DNA from: Colocasia esculenta
Taxonomy: Eukaryota > Streptophyta > Magnoliopsida > Alismatales > Araceae
DNA: 64,000 nt
Direction of reading: 5' to 3'
Assembly (NCBI GenBank): GCA_014218235.1
Contig: CM024766.1
Coordinates: forward strand, 23,781,346 to 23,845,345
Positions 1 through 11,355 of the stretch are shown here, piece by piece; within the stretch, counting starts at the first letter, position 1; each line of letters starts with the position of its first letter. The notes beneath the pieces are model-generated. The model did no database searches and was not told the DNA's origin. It saw only the letters and a program-made list of their open reading frames with translations. Both the position numbers and the translations under genes were made by a program.

Positions 1-2246
1 TAGAACTGCAATGCCACATTACTAGATACATTAGGACTTGAATTAATCATAGATCTATAAATAATCATCATAACTCTCTTGGGGATGGGTTACCATCATG
101 TTGGGGTCGTGAGGAGTTAAGCTAGGGCACCAGAAGAGGAGGAGATTGACCTCAAACCAAGCTTCATCTTCCACTGTTGTGCTGATTCGGCCTGAAGGAA
201 GATCTAATTTAGAACCAATCAAAGGTAGGTGTTCTCAAGCTTAAAGTAAACGTGGCACATACCACACAAAAAAGCATCGAGTCTAGTTTCATATGCATCT
301 ATTTTGCCCAATTTTTATAAAGCAGGCAAGTCGTATTAAGCATTTTCCAAGAGTCGCACAAGATTAGAACTTTTCATGTTTATACCATGTTTCATGCATA
401 CTGATGTCGAATTGGGTTAAAGCAAAGCCATAGTTCTCTTATACCCGTTGTTCTCTACACTTTTCATGTTCAGAGTTTTGTCTAAAGACCTCTATATTCA
501 GAGTTATAGGTCAATCATAAGGAACTGCACCGTTTTTCCCATTTTTGGGCAAGAACCATGAACGCGACCACTTCAAACATCACGTTCTTCATCACCTGAA
601 CACGATGTACTAGACCGTCACGTTTACCTAAAAAGTGACCGAACACCCTGTCACATTTACAAGTTTAACACGACAGCCCTGGCGTATCAAACTATGTGCC
701 ACATAGATTTATGCACCCATTAAGAATGTGACCGGTCCCACTGTCAAGATTTGACTTGTTTCTTGCCCTTGGATTCCGTGCATATTTTTATATTCAGATT
801 TTGAAAACTTCTCTAGAATGCGACGCATCGAGGTGTCACGATTCGGAGTCATTGCAACCCATTGGTTGTCGCGTTATGAAGGCCACCGTTCTTACTGTCG
901 CATTTTAAAGACTGTAGCGACATTTCGGCCTATCGCAACATGAAGGCGATAGACCAAACCATCGTGATTTAGTGATTTCTCATAGAGTCGTATTTTGACT
1001 ATGTACTATCCCTTGAATTGCGATGTCTGAACCTATCGTGATTCAGTAGCCAACCCAAGATTGTTTTTTGTAGTTGTACAGTTAACCATGTGCATGTCTT
1101 ACTGTGTTATCATGTTATTTAGTTGATCAATGGCATAAAAGTTATCAACCCACATGAAAGCTATAAGAATATGAATATCTATTATAAAAATATGACTTCA
1201 TCTACCATGTGAATGCTCTGTGCTATGTTCATACTCTTGCTTGATAATAATTGAAAGTGTTACATGTTAAAGGTACAAGAATCATGTGATAGTCTTAATT
1301 ACTTATACCATGTCATGCCGTCTTGTTAATGGATTTCCGTCATGTTTTAAACTGATGGTTTGTGACATTGAGACAAGCTCTATACGACACATTGCACATA
1401 TAGGCAGCCCTTTCTTGGGGATTGGAAACCTTTTGTCGGTCATTCCGTATCGGCAGACTAGGATCCTTTCCACTAAGACCTCCGTAAATGTCTGTAGTCT
1501 GTGGATTCCCTTATGGAGAGCGAGTTGGTTGTACCATTGAAGTTCCCAAAAGATAGAAAGCACTTCTGTTCTCATCTACTTCTCATGAGGGTGATTTTGT
1601 TACATGGAAACCAAGTCACTAAGTATAATGATTGAACTAATGAAATTAAGCTGTTATGCAGCCCATATTTATTCTGGATCATGTTCACTTGCCTTGTTCC
1701 TTATAATCGGTGACATGATCTTTAGTACATAATTTCCTATTGTTTGGAATTCATATTAGCCATAAATGAAATGGAATTACCAAAAATTGTTGGAACTTCA
1801 GTTCATGACTATGTTTGTGCATATAAGGCACAGTCTGGTCCTAGGAGGAGCACCTGAAATACATTTAATCGCGTTAGTATATAATCCATTGAGGTGTCTG
1901 GCAATCACCTAGTTGAATGCAATATTGATCTGGGTAATTTCCACATTATTATTGAATGATTGATTGATTGATTGAATTGTTATATGTGAAATTGCCAAAT
2001 ATATTGCACATGTCATCATTATTGAATCTAATACGTCATTGTCCACTGGAATTCTATGGAATTCAACTTGTGTTGTTCATTGTACATGCTATAGATTATT
2101 GAATCTCTTCTATTTGGCAAATGATTGTACTGTCATCCATCCCATTGTTAATCACTCCTTCTCACATGATAAATACCCTTGGATTATGTTTACTGAATTG
2201 TTCTCATACATGTTATACCATTGGAATTGTTCCATATCGTTATCAT
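1..2246. repeat. Degraded LTR-like repeat sequence, no gene
   Basis: I see no credible coding region here; the open frames are short and lack recognisable motifs. Part of the stretch resembles the 3.05 kb Gypsy LTR at 49940-52992. Both contain a GACTAGG...AAGRCCTCCGTA segment (about 1455-1485 and 51780-51810) followed by GAGTTGGTTGTACC or a close variant, and both have a preceding block rich in cgcgac/tcacg words. I infer a decayed Gypsy-type LTR fragment cut by the left window edge. The boundaries are not visible and the assignment is tentative. Confidence 0.4.
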
Positions 2247-2466
2247 GATCGTCTCGTTATTGACATGTGCTTAATACATCCCACGTACCTACACAACAAG
2301 ATTGAAACCAAAATGATGGTTGTATATATAGTTGAAGTATCACAATAATAGGGGAGTAGGAAACCACCTCCCAAGACTAAAACATGCATATATGTTGGTA
2401 GTATAGTTACCATTGCTAGTACCCAATTTTCACTCACCTTACCTATCCTTCACCAAAGTCGCAGTG
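2247..2466 (-). repeat. Displaced copy of the SBH-arm outer flank
   Basis: Read in reverse complement, this block matches 42705-42925 almost base for base, including the GGGAGGTGGTTT, CAATCTTGTTGTGTAGG and GGGATGTATTAAGCACATGTC words. That right-hand block lies just outside the SBH-bearing inverted arm. On the left it is separated from the rest of the arm by about 14.4 kb of insertions. A short related piece (CACCTTATCTATCCTTGACCAAAG) also occurs at 16893-16920, so simple insertion does not explain everything. It has no coding potential. Confidence 0.7.
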
Positions 2467-2483
2467 CTACAGAGGAAGCTTCG

Positions 2484-2805
2484 CCCAAAATTAGCAACAA
2501 ATTTATTTTTTAATTTATGCTAAATAAATAATTTCATTATTTGAGAAGAAATTTGGGACAGAGAACAAAGCTATCCCAAAATTAGGAACATATTTATTTT
2601 TTGTCTCAAAAATTTTGTGTAATTTTTGATAAATAAATATTTCCATATTTTGGGACAAATTTTGGGATTAAATTAGGGACAAATTTTGGATGGAAAAAAA
2701 TTCATCTCAAATTTGAGACTAAAATTTTTCTAACCCAAATTTGCGGCGATTTAGGGATGGAATGTGTATAGATTTTGCCAATTTGGTGAGAGCTACAGTA
2801 AAGCC
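2484..2805. repeat. A/T-rich GGGACAAATTT-type repeat
   Basis: The stretch is built from variants of gggacaaattttggg and aaattaggaaca. It matches, in inverse orientation, the block at 44600-44880. Both copies are followed, in the left-hand reading direction, by ccaatttggtgagagct, but about 220 nt lie between in the right copy and none in the left. It is probably a non-autonomous DNA transposon remnant; I could not define terminal repeats. No gene is present. Confidence 0.55.
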
Positions 2806-3107
2806 AATCGGTGATCGGGTATTAGAGTCCTGCAGGAAACTCCAAAGGCGGGCAGTAATGTGGTTGTGCAAGGTGACCTTAGGAGACACCAAGGGATAAA
2901 TCCAGCATCATAGGGAGACTGCAAGATCACTGTTGATGAAGAGGTGGTCCAAATCTTCGCTGGTAGGCAGTTGACAGTAGGAACAGTAAGATACCATGGG
3001 AATGCCAATTTCAGAGATACGAGCATCAACAGGAACAGCCCTCTAGAGAGAGAAGGTCTGCAGTTTTGCCAAGTTTGGCGCCGCTGGCCCTTGGGGCCTG
3101 GCCGGCC

Positions 3108-3437
3108 ATGGCAGCTGGGGGGGGGGGGGGGGTGGCACCCCTTCCTTTCGTTGGGCTCTCCTTTGCTAGGGCGGTTGCCGCTTCTCTAGAGTTGCCTCCG
3201 GTTCCCGTAGATGTGCATGATCCGGCATTCACCGGCCAAGGTGAACCAGCAGTGTTTTTTTCTAAGGAGGAGATGGTCGACTCGCTTAAACCCTTCTTGT
3301 TCACGGTCGTTGTGAAGATTGCTTATGGGAGGCCGGCTATTCCTGATATACGATCTCATCTTGCTTCAAGGTGCAATCTCAAAGACACGTTTCTCATCAG
3401 CGCCCTCGATAACGTGCACCTCCTTCTGAGGTTCAAG
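3108..3437 (+). pseudogene. LINE ORF1-like DUF4283 protein, N-terminal part
   Basis: The reading frame from the ATG at 3108 encodes an Ala/Gly-rich start made partly by a run of about 15 G (3117-3131). It continues into a DUF4283-like region (FFSKEEMVDSLKPFLF..., then LASRCNLKDTFLISALDNVH). DUF4283 is found in ORF1 of plant LINEs and is thought to bind nucleic acid. The frame is cut at codon 110 by the Gypsy element; the last five bases before it (tcaag, 3433-3437) are its target duplication. The rest of the domain resumes, in the same frame, right after the Gypsy element. The G run is prone to slippage, so the start is uncertain. Confidence 0.65.
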
Positions 3438-6416
3438 TGTAAGGCCCTTGATTTTATCTTGCTTGCTTAAGTATACGTATATGCGTATAAGTGTATACTA
3501 TTGATGTATAGATTATTGTGTATAAGTATTTATTTATATAAATTGTATGAATTAGTATTATTGAAATGTACATAGTGTATTCAAGTATATATATATACAT
3601 ATATATATATATATCTATTTATGTGTGTAGTGTTATGAATTCTGCATAATTAAAGTGAGTTTTGTCGGCCAGTCGGCGTCCACATCGGCTGACGCTGACC
3701 AGGGGTAGGCGGCAATATCGATGGACGCCCATTTTGGATAGGCGACCATAGATATGGACGCCAATATCCCAGACCTGTTACGATTCCAGATCCGGAAACG
3801 CCTCCGGAAATTTAGCCTCTTGTTTGGGAAACCCTTCCCAACGGCTCTGAGACTTACCCCATTAGCATATCCGACCCCCAACCCTTTATAATACCCAGTT
3901 TTCGGCCAGATCCATCCCTTTTGGCTCTTGGGTCAAAAACCTATCTTTTCTAAGCAAAAACCCTAACTTGAACCTGGGAGATCCGGCTTCGAGAGGCTTC
4001 ATCTGGCGATCTGCACCGACTAGTGTCAACCTTGAACATCCGGGAACGACTCCCCACGCTGGTGTGCTGTGAAGATCAACAGAAGATCCGAAGAAGGAGG
4101 GATTTGGAGACTCTTTGGCATAGGCCGAGGAGGGCTTCTCCGGCTTAAATCGTCGTTTGTGGATTTTACAGGAGGCAAGTACCCCATTCACATCAACCCT
4201 ACATGTGTCTAGTATGTCCCAGGAATTTTTCAGATTTTTCTCGTGTCCTGGAACCCCCTTTCAAGTGATTTGTTGGCTTTCAGTCTGTGTTTGTGCAGAC
4301 AGGATATTAACGGCAAGATCCCTTGCCGCTAATATCATGTGTTGCGGCATCATATAATGCCGTTAACCTATAGACGGCCACCCTTGCCGTCGAGTTCTTC
4401 AGACTGCAACAGTGTGCAAGTCTGTCCTTATATAACTAATTTTCGAGTTTTTCCGCATGAGGATATACAGTAAAATTTCATATAATATGTAAATATATAT
4501 GTTTGGGTGTACTGTGAGTTATTGTGCATTTTTGGAATTTTCACTAATTATTAGAATTTTTGGAATGTGTTACCAATAGAATTTAATCTTGGAAAATGTC
4601 GTTTATGAAATATGTGTAGAAATTAACTGCCATAAATTTTCTGTACATTGTTCATAAGATCTGATGCATGATATAAAAATTTGAGCAATTTATATATCTG
4701 TATAGTTTATTAAATTTTCTGAACTGAAAAATAGTTAATATGTCTACTCAATGTAGAAAAGTTAAGAATTCATGCGAAACTAGTTAAATTCCTGAAATTT
4801 GTGATAAAATTTGTACTGTCAGTATTCATGTATGAAATAAATTGTGAATCCGAATAATGAAAAATTGTATCAGTTTGACTATTTTTACAGTTGATATCAT
4901 CACTGTTAGAATTTTCAGAAAATATGTGTAACTCAGAAAAATGCAAATTTTGGTATGCATGATGGTTAAACTGTGATGAATTTTTGGTTAAATTTCTGTA
5001 CTGAACAGATGACAGTAGCTATATAAAATTGTTTTATGTTAGTATTAATAATTAATACATGCTAATATGATAAATGTTTAATTCTGCAAAAATTTCAGCA
5101 TGATTAGGATTGTTGTAAAAATTTGATTAATACTGAAAACAGTAGTACCATGCTAGGTAATACTGAAGAATGTAAATGTGTGAACATGAGATGAATGCGT
5201 GATTATTTTGTGTTTAGAATGTGTTGAAATTGAGAAAATGTATTAATGTGCCAATGGGTGACACTGCTACCTTAGAGGGCTGTGGAACTGTACTGTGGTA
5301 AAGTCCCCACGGAAAGTTCAAAGTGTGTGATGTCCCATGGGCATTGGGATTAAATCCTGGAGGCGAACAAGTATCGCTGGTTAGGGTGGAGAGTGCTTCT
5401 CCCGGTTCTGCGCAGTAACTAAGATTAATCACTGGAATGCCTAGGTGATTGATATGTGATGTGATTAGTGTGTGTCCTTCTAAAGTGGTTTGGGCTATGT
5501 GTCACGGCATTAAGAAAAGTGAAAATGTGTTTAAGTGAAAGAAAATGTGTAAATTGTGAACCTGTGTAAGTGAATATGTGTTCATGAAATTCTTATGAAA
5601 GCATGCAAAAATGATAAGTTTCTTGTGAATGTGACATGATAGTAGTAAAACAGCGAGCTTTTCACTAAAATAAATGTGTTAACCATGTGAAAATTATCTT
5701 AGAATTCATGTTAAATTAGTTGTTATGAAATGTGTAAATATTGTGTAAAATGATCAACATGTGGCTTATGAATGATTGAATGAAATCAGTTTAGCATAGT
5801 GAAAAGTGTAGAAAGCATGTGATAGGATTAGTTTATTGTGTATAAAACTAAATCCCATGTGTAAAATGTGTAGAAATCATGAATAGGCTTCTATTTGAAA
5901 AATTGTCACTTCCATGCATTATGTGTAAATGATATAGCATAAGGATATGGAGATTACTTGATGCATGTATGTTTAGTGTGCTTGGTGTTACTTGTTGAGT
6001 TCTTTTGAACTCATTCTTGCTTCGGCGTACAGGTGCAGACGTTTCTACTTCTTCCGAGGAGATCGTTAGGAGCGACTCGGAGCGAGAGTAGGAGAGATTG
6101 TTGTGGAGTTAGCATTGTACTTTTCCATTACTTCATAGTATGTAATAAAGACTCTGCGTAGTCTCATGTGGACAATGTATTTATTTTATTTCAGTTATGA
6201 ATAGTTAGCTTCTTTTCTACTATACGGACTGTGAATAGAATGTGGATGATGGAATAAGATTTCTTTTCAGTCTTTAAATTCCGCTGTCATGAGATATATT
6301 ATATTTGTGTATGTTTCAGCCTATTGTACTAGTGTTGGGTAAATGTCCCACTGTAGCGATAGCTTTTATATCGACGTGGGTTGGTGGAACCGTACCGATA
6401 TGAGAGGGTCGTTACA
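3438..6416 (+). repeat. 5' LTR of Gypsy element (2979 bp)
   Basis: It starts TGTAAGGCCC and ends GTCGTTACA, with TG...CA termini inside a short inverted repeat (TGTAA/TTACA). A TATA-like ccctttataatacc at about 3882-3895 is a candidate core promoter. A (TA)n tract lies at 3585-3615. Open frames inside the LTR occur in both LTR copies and show no domain, so I do not call them genes. Small substitutions and single-base indels separate it from the 3' LTR. Confidence 0.95.
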
Positions 6417-6421
6417 GAGAT

Positions 6422-6434
6422 TGGTATCAGAGCC
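6422..6434 (+). other. Primer-binding site, tRNA-iMet type
   Basis: TGGTATCAGAGCC lies five bases after the 5' LTR and is complementary to the 3' end of plant initiator tRNA-Met, the usual minus-strand primer of plant LTR retrotransposons. Confidence 0.9.
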
Positions 6435-6576
6435 TCAGGCTGAAATTGTACATAAATATGCATATACCATCATCTTCATTGTATGCTAAGTCTGTGAAGA
6501 TTGTCCACATAGATAAGTAATTAGTTAGAAATTAGATAGTTTAGTTCTAAATAGTGATTAATCCGTTTTGCAGGAT

Positions 6577-7729
6577 ATGGCTTCGCGTGGTAGGCGTGGT
6601 GTTCCTGCTCGTGATGGCGAGCAGAGGAGAGATGAGCCTCGGCGTGAGGATCAGGGTGAGCAGCAGGCCCCTGCACCCCAGGGTCCTGTACTTCCCCCAC
6701 CGCCACCAGTAGACTATGGAGTGTTCATGCAGGGTTTGGTGCAGGCCATGCAAACGCAGGCCCACACTCAGGCTGCACTCCAGGCTCAGTTGGAGGCTCA
6801 GCAGGCTCAGGTACCAGTTCCCCAGGCTGACCATGGTGGACCCTCCATCATGGAAAGGTTCAAGAGGATGTCGCCACCCTCTTTTAAGGGGGAGAGCGAT
6901 CCATTATTGGCTGAGAACTGGATGAGGGAGATTGAGAAGATCTTCCGGGCCATTAGGTGTGCTGAGGACGACAAGGTCACTTTAGCCACCTATATGCTAC
7001 AGGAGCGAGCCGATGTATGGTGGTCCTCGTTGTTGCGTACTCGGTTCGAGGATGGTGCTGTGGAGGTTAGTTGGGATGAGTTCGTGAGGCTTTTCCGAGC
7101 CAAGTTTGTTCCGGAGCACATCCAGGACAAGATGGAGCAGGAGTTCCTCTCGTTGACTCAGGGCTCCATGACCGTGCTGGAGTACGAGGCCAGGTTTGCC
7201 GAGCTATCAAAGTACGCCCCTCATATTGTAGCTGATGAGCGCAGGAAGGCGAAGAAATTCGTGATGGGTCTGAAACCATCGCTGAGGACGAGGTTGGTGG
7301 CTTTCGACCATCGTACTCTCGAGCAGGCGCTCAGCGCGGCGTGTCGGCAGGAGGGAGATGGAGCAGTATCTGGAGGAGAAGAAAGCTTCTCAAAAGAGGC
7401 CAGCAGCTCCTTTCCAGAGGCAGGAGAGGAAGAAGGCGACTTTCCAGTCACCGCAGCGTCCTGTGGCATCAGGCAGTGGTCAGGTATCTTCTCAACGTTC
7501 CCCTAGTGGTAAGGAGTGTCCTCATTGCGGAAGGGCACATGGCGGTACGGAGTGTTGGCTAGTAGCAGGGAAGTGCTTAAAGTGCGGGAGCAGTGATCAT
7601 AAATTAAGGATTGTCCGAGGCTTCAGCAGGGAGCCCAGCGTGGACCAGCCCAGTAGCAGCAGCAGCGCCAGCGACAGGACGACCAGGGAGACCTCGAGCC
7701 CCAGCTCGAGTGTTTGCTTTAGCTCGTGA
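6577..7729 (+). pseudogene. gag: Gypsy gag polyprotein (frameshifted)
   Basis: I place the start at the ATG at 6577 (MASRGRRGVPARDG). A Gln/Pro-rich N-terminus precedes the retrotransposon gag core (FKRMSPPSFKGESDP, then WWSSLLRTRFEDG and EYEARFAELSKYAPH), which forms the capsid-like particle. A single-base shift near 7356 moves the rest into another frame, which encodes two zinc knuckles (CPHCGRAHGGTEC and CLKCGSSDH). The second knuckle loses its last cysteine because a one-base loss near 7603 shifts the frame again. The protein would normally package the element RNA in cytoplasmic particles. This copy is broken at two points. Confidence 0.9.
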
Positions 7730-8390
7730 GGACGCCGAGCAGGCGGATCATGTCACCGAAGGTACGGTTTTGTTCTTTGGTGTGCATGCTCGGGTTTTGT
7801 TCGATACGGGTGCTACTCACTCGTTCATTTCCGAGCGTTTTGCTAGGCAGTTAGCTTTAGAGTCAGGATTAGAGTCTGAGGATTTGGAAGTCCCTTTGTC
7901 TGTGCACACACCTGCGGGTACGGTATCGACTAGGAAGTGTATTCCGTCTTTACCGGTGTGCATTGAGGATAGAGTCCTAGAAGGGTGTTTCTTCTTGCTT
8001 AAGATGAAGGACTATGATGCTATTCTTGGTCTGGATTGGCTAGAGGAGCACTATGCTTTGGTAGATTGCCGTGGGAAGAAGATTGTTTTCCGCATTCCTG
8101 GTGAGGATGAATTTTCTCATCCTTTGCCGAGGAACTTAGCAGGAAAGTTTGTCATCTCGGCCATGAGGGCAATGAGAATGGTGAACAAGGGTTGTGACGC
8201 TTTTCTTGCCAGTGTGGTTTTAATACCCAAGGCTGATGAGTCACTTACTCTTGCCGAGATAGATGTAGTGCAGGATTTTCCAGATGTCTTTCCTGATGAT
8301 TTATCTGGATTGCCACCGGCTAGAGAGATAGAGTTCACTCTAGAGTTGCTTCCAGGCATCTCTCCTATCTCAAGGCACCTTATCGGATGG
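7605..8390 (+). pseudogene. Gypsy aspartic protease and linker to RT
   Basis: The frame carries a retropepsin-like active site, VLFDTGATHSFIS, with the catalytic Asp intact near 7803. It is followed by the conserved YDAILGLDWLEEHYALVDC flap region and the FPDVFPDDLSGLPP linker that normally joins protease to reverse transcriptase in chromoviruses. The enzyme would cleave the Gag-Pol polyprotein. The frame departs from the family pattern near 8375-8390, where a frameshift separates it from the reverse transcriptase. Confidence 0.88.
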
Positions 8391-9195
8391 CACCTGCGGA
8401 ATTAGCTGAGTTAAGGAAGCAGTTGCAGGATTTGTTAGATAAGGGATTTATTCGCCCTAGCGTTTCCCCTTGGGGCGCACCTGTCTTATTCGTGAAGAAG
8501 AAGGATGGGTCACTTCGGTTATGCATTGATTATAGAAAGCTAAACCAGGTGACGGTAAAGAACAGGTATCCCTTACCTCGGATTGATGATTTGTTTGACC
8601 AGCTACAGAATGCATCGGTCTTTTCTAAGATTGATTTGCGTTCTGGCTATCATCAGTTGAGGATTAGGAGTGAGGATGTGTCCAAGACGGCATTTAGAAC
8701 CCGTTATGGACATTATGAGTTTTTGGTCCTTCCGTTTGGTCTAACCAACGCCCCTGCAGCGTTCATGGATCTCATGAACAGGGTGTTTAGACCATATCTA
8801 GATAGTTTTGTTGTAGTCTTCATTGATGACGTGTTGGTCTACTCTCGGATGAGGCCACACATCGTCAGCATTTGAGGATAGTGTTAGAGGTTCTCCGTGA
8901 GCACAAGCTGTATGCAAAATTCAGCAAGTGCGATTTTTGGATGCGCGAGGTTCATTTCCTTGGGCATGTTATCTCCGGTGCTGGTGTAGCAGTGGACCCA
9001 GCGAAAGTCCAAGCTGTTATGGATTGGGAGAGTCCCAAGACTCCTTCGGAGATTCGGAGTTTTCTTGGTTTGGCGGGTTATTATCGGCGTTTTATTGAGG
9101 GATTTTCATCCATCGCCGCTCCATTGACCCAGCTGACCAGGAAGGGAGTGAAGTTTGTCTGGTCCGAGGAGTGTGAGAGTAGTTTTCAATTTTGA
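8387..9195 (+). pseudogene. Gypsy reverse transcriptase (frameshifted)
   Basis: Reverse transcriptase motifs appear in order: WGAPVLFVKKKDGSLRLC, the catalytic-Asp palm segment FSKIDLRSGYHQ, PFGLTNAPAAF, and the FIDD box (VVVFIDDVLVYS, near 8820). A frameshift near 8855 puts the thumb and connection region (FLGLAGYYRRFIEGFS) in a new frame starting about 8872. Another shift near 9190 separates it from RNase H. Catalytic aspartates are present but the enzyme cannot be read through. Confidence 0.9.
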
Positions 9196-9575
9196 AGACT
9201 AAACTCACATCGGCCCCTGTGTTAGTTCTACCGAGCGGTGTAGAGGATTTTGCTATCTACACGGATGCATCTCGGATTGGCCTTGGCTGTGTGTTGATGC
9301 AGCAAGGAAGGGTAGTAGCATATGCTTCGAGACAATTGAAGGAGCATGAGCGAAACTATCCGACTCATGATCTTGAGCTTGCGGCAGTGGTTCATGCACT
9401 GAAGATCTGGAGACACTATCTTTATGGTGTCAGGTTTGAAGTGTTCACTGATCACAAGAGCCTAAAGTATCTTTTCTCCCAAAAAGAATTGAACCTTAGG
9501 CAGAGAAGATGGATTGAGTTCCTGAAGGACTATGACTTCGACCTCCAGTATCACCTGGAAAGGCGAATGTCGTAG
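9192..9575 (+). pseudogene. Gypsy RNase H domain
   Basis: The frame begins with FAIYTDASRIGLGCVLMQ, where the Asp of YTDAS is the first RNase H catalytic residue. It continues through the conserved YASRQLKEHERNYPTHDLEL and FTDHKSLKYLF segments (catalytic Glu and Asp). RNase H removes the RNA strand during reverse transcription. The frame is lost near 9565, just before the conserved ADALSR-type end seen in the family. Confidence 0.88.
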
Positions 9576-9686
9576 CAGATGCCCTTAGTAGAAGAGGTCG
9601 TCTCTCCAGCAGGATTGGAAGATGTTGGAAGATGCAGTGTGCGATGACCGAGTTGGAGCCATCTCTGTGCCAGCTTTTATGGCTCA

Positions 9687-10714
9687 GTGTCCATTAGGTC
9701 ATCGGTGTTGGATGAGGTGATCGAGCATCAGAAAGCCGACCCTAGACTCCAAGAGTTAGTGGGCAAAGCGGGTATTGCTCGTGATGAGGATGGTGTGATT
9801 AGATTCCATCATCGTGTCTGTGTTCCAGACATTGTAGATATTCGTGAGCATGTTTTAGCAGAAGCTCATAGATCTAGGTTCTCTATTCATCCGGGTAACA
9901 CTAAGATGTACCAGGATTTAAAGAGATCGTTTTGGTGGTCTGGCATGAAGAAGGATGTAGCCGAGTTTGTGTCTAGATGTCTAGTATGCCAGCAAGTGAA
10001 GGCCGAGCGGCAGCGACCATCTGGTCTTATGCAAAAGATGGAGATCCCAGTTTGGAAGTGGGAAGCTGTCACTATGGATTTTGTTACGGGTTTGCCTCGG
10101 TCTAGACGAGGTAATGACTCGATTTGGGTAGTGGTAGATCGATTCTCGAAGACTGCGCATTTCTTGCCTATGAAGAAGAAGCAGTCAGTAGAGAGTTTAG
10201 CTAGACTGTATGTTAGTAGTATTATTAGATTGCATGGAGTACCGAAGTCTATTATTTCGGATCGAGATCCGAGATTTACTTCGAGGCTGTGGAAGGGTCT
10301 TCAGGATGCGTTAGGTTCGGAGTTGAAGCTCAGTTCGGCATTTCATCCCCAGACAGATGGACAGTCCGAGAGGACTATCCAACGCTTGAGGATATGTTGA
10401 GGGCTTGTGTGCTGGATTGGAAGGATGATTGGGAGCGCCATTTACCTCTAGTGGAGTTCGCATATAACAACAGTTTCCATGCGAGCATTGGCATGGCTCC
10501 ATTTGAGGCTTTATATGGTAGGCCTTGCAGATCTCCTTTGTGTTGGGAGGAGACCGGTGATAGGCAGTTGATCGGTCCGGAGTTAGTTCAGGAGACTTCG
10601 GATAAGGTCCAGCTTATTAGGAAGAGACTTGTTGCGGCACAGGATAGGCAGAAGAGTTATGCCGACAACAGGAGGAAGGATCTAGAGTTCGAGGTAGGTG
10701 AGCATGTCTTTTGA
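9687..10714 (+). pseudogene. Gypsy integrase, zinc finger and catalytic core
   Basis: An HHCC zinc-binding region is visible (HVLAEAHRSRFSIHPG, then CLVCQQVK). The DDE core follows: Asp in the AVTMDFVTGLPRS segment, Asp in IISDRDPRF, and Glu in the TDGQSERTIQ segment. A frameshift near 10388, right after the Glu box, moves the C-terminal half (WERHLPLVEFAYNN, then APFEALYGRPCRSPL) to another frame that runs to 10714. The enzyme inserts cDNA into chromatin. The catalytic triad is present but the protein is split. Confidence 0.9.
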
Positions 10715-11112
10715 AGATTTCGCCTACGCGTGGTGTAGTTAGATTTGGCAGGCATAGTAAGTTGAGCCCTAGATTCATTGGCCCGTATGAGATTCTCCGA
10801 CGATTGGGCAACGTGGCATATGAGCTAGCTTTACCTCCAGCATTGGCTAGCGTTCATCCTGTTTTTCACGTATCTATGCTCAGGAAGTATGTCAGAGATC
10901 CGTCTCATGTCATTAGTCATGAGCCAGTGGAGATCCAGCCAGATCTTTCTTATGTAGAGCAACCAGTAGCTATTCTTGATCGGAAGGTTCAACATCTCCG
11001 AAACAAGAGCATTGCGTCAGTAAAGATCTTATGGCGTAACTTCTCGCGAGAGGAGGCTACTTGGGAGCTTGAGGATGCAATGAAAAAGAAATATCCTCAG
11101 TTGTTTGAGTAG
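10711..11112 (+). pseudogene. Gypsy integrase C-terminus with chromodomain
   Basis: The reading frame starts around 10711 and contains the GPY/F-type module (LSPRFIGPYEILRRLG, then ALPPALASVHPVFHVSMLR). It ends in a chromodomain-like block with VKILWRN and EEATWELE, stopping at 11112 shortly before the purine tract. In chromoviruses this domain directs insertion to particular chromatin. A frameshift separates it from the preceding integrase segment. Confidence 0.85.
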
Positions 11113-11143
11113 TGTCAGTCTAACTTCGGGACGAAGTTTCTTT

Positions 11144-11156
11144 AAGGGGGAGAGGG
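11144..11156 (+). other. Polypurine tract of Gypsy element
   Basis: The purine run AAGGGGGAGAGGG lies directly upstream of the TGTAAGG start of the 3' LTR, the normal place for the plus-strand primer. Confidence 0.9.
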
Positions 11157-11304
11157 TGTAAGGCCCTTGATTTTATCTTGCTTGCTTAAGTATATGTATA
11201 TGCGTATAAGTGTATACTATTGATGTATAGATTATTGTGTATAAGTATTTATTTATATAAATTGTATGAATTAGTATTATTGAAATGTACATAGTGTATT
11301 CAAG

Positions 11305-11355
<51 letters not shown>

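Noticed and set aside
3633..4357. Open frames of 60-100 codons inside the Gypsy LTR (also in the 3' copy at 11382-12074)
   Set aside because: They occur in both LTRs, shift with single-base indels between the copies and show no domain. They are by-products of LTR sequence.
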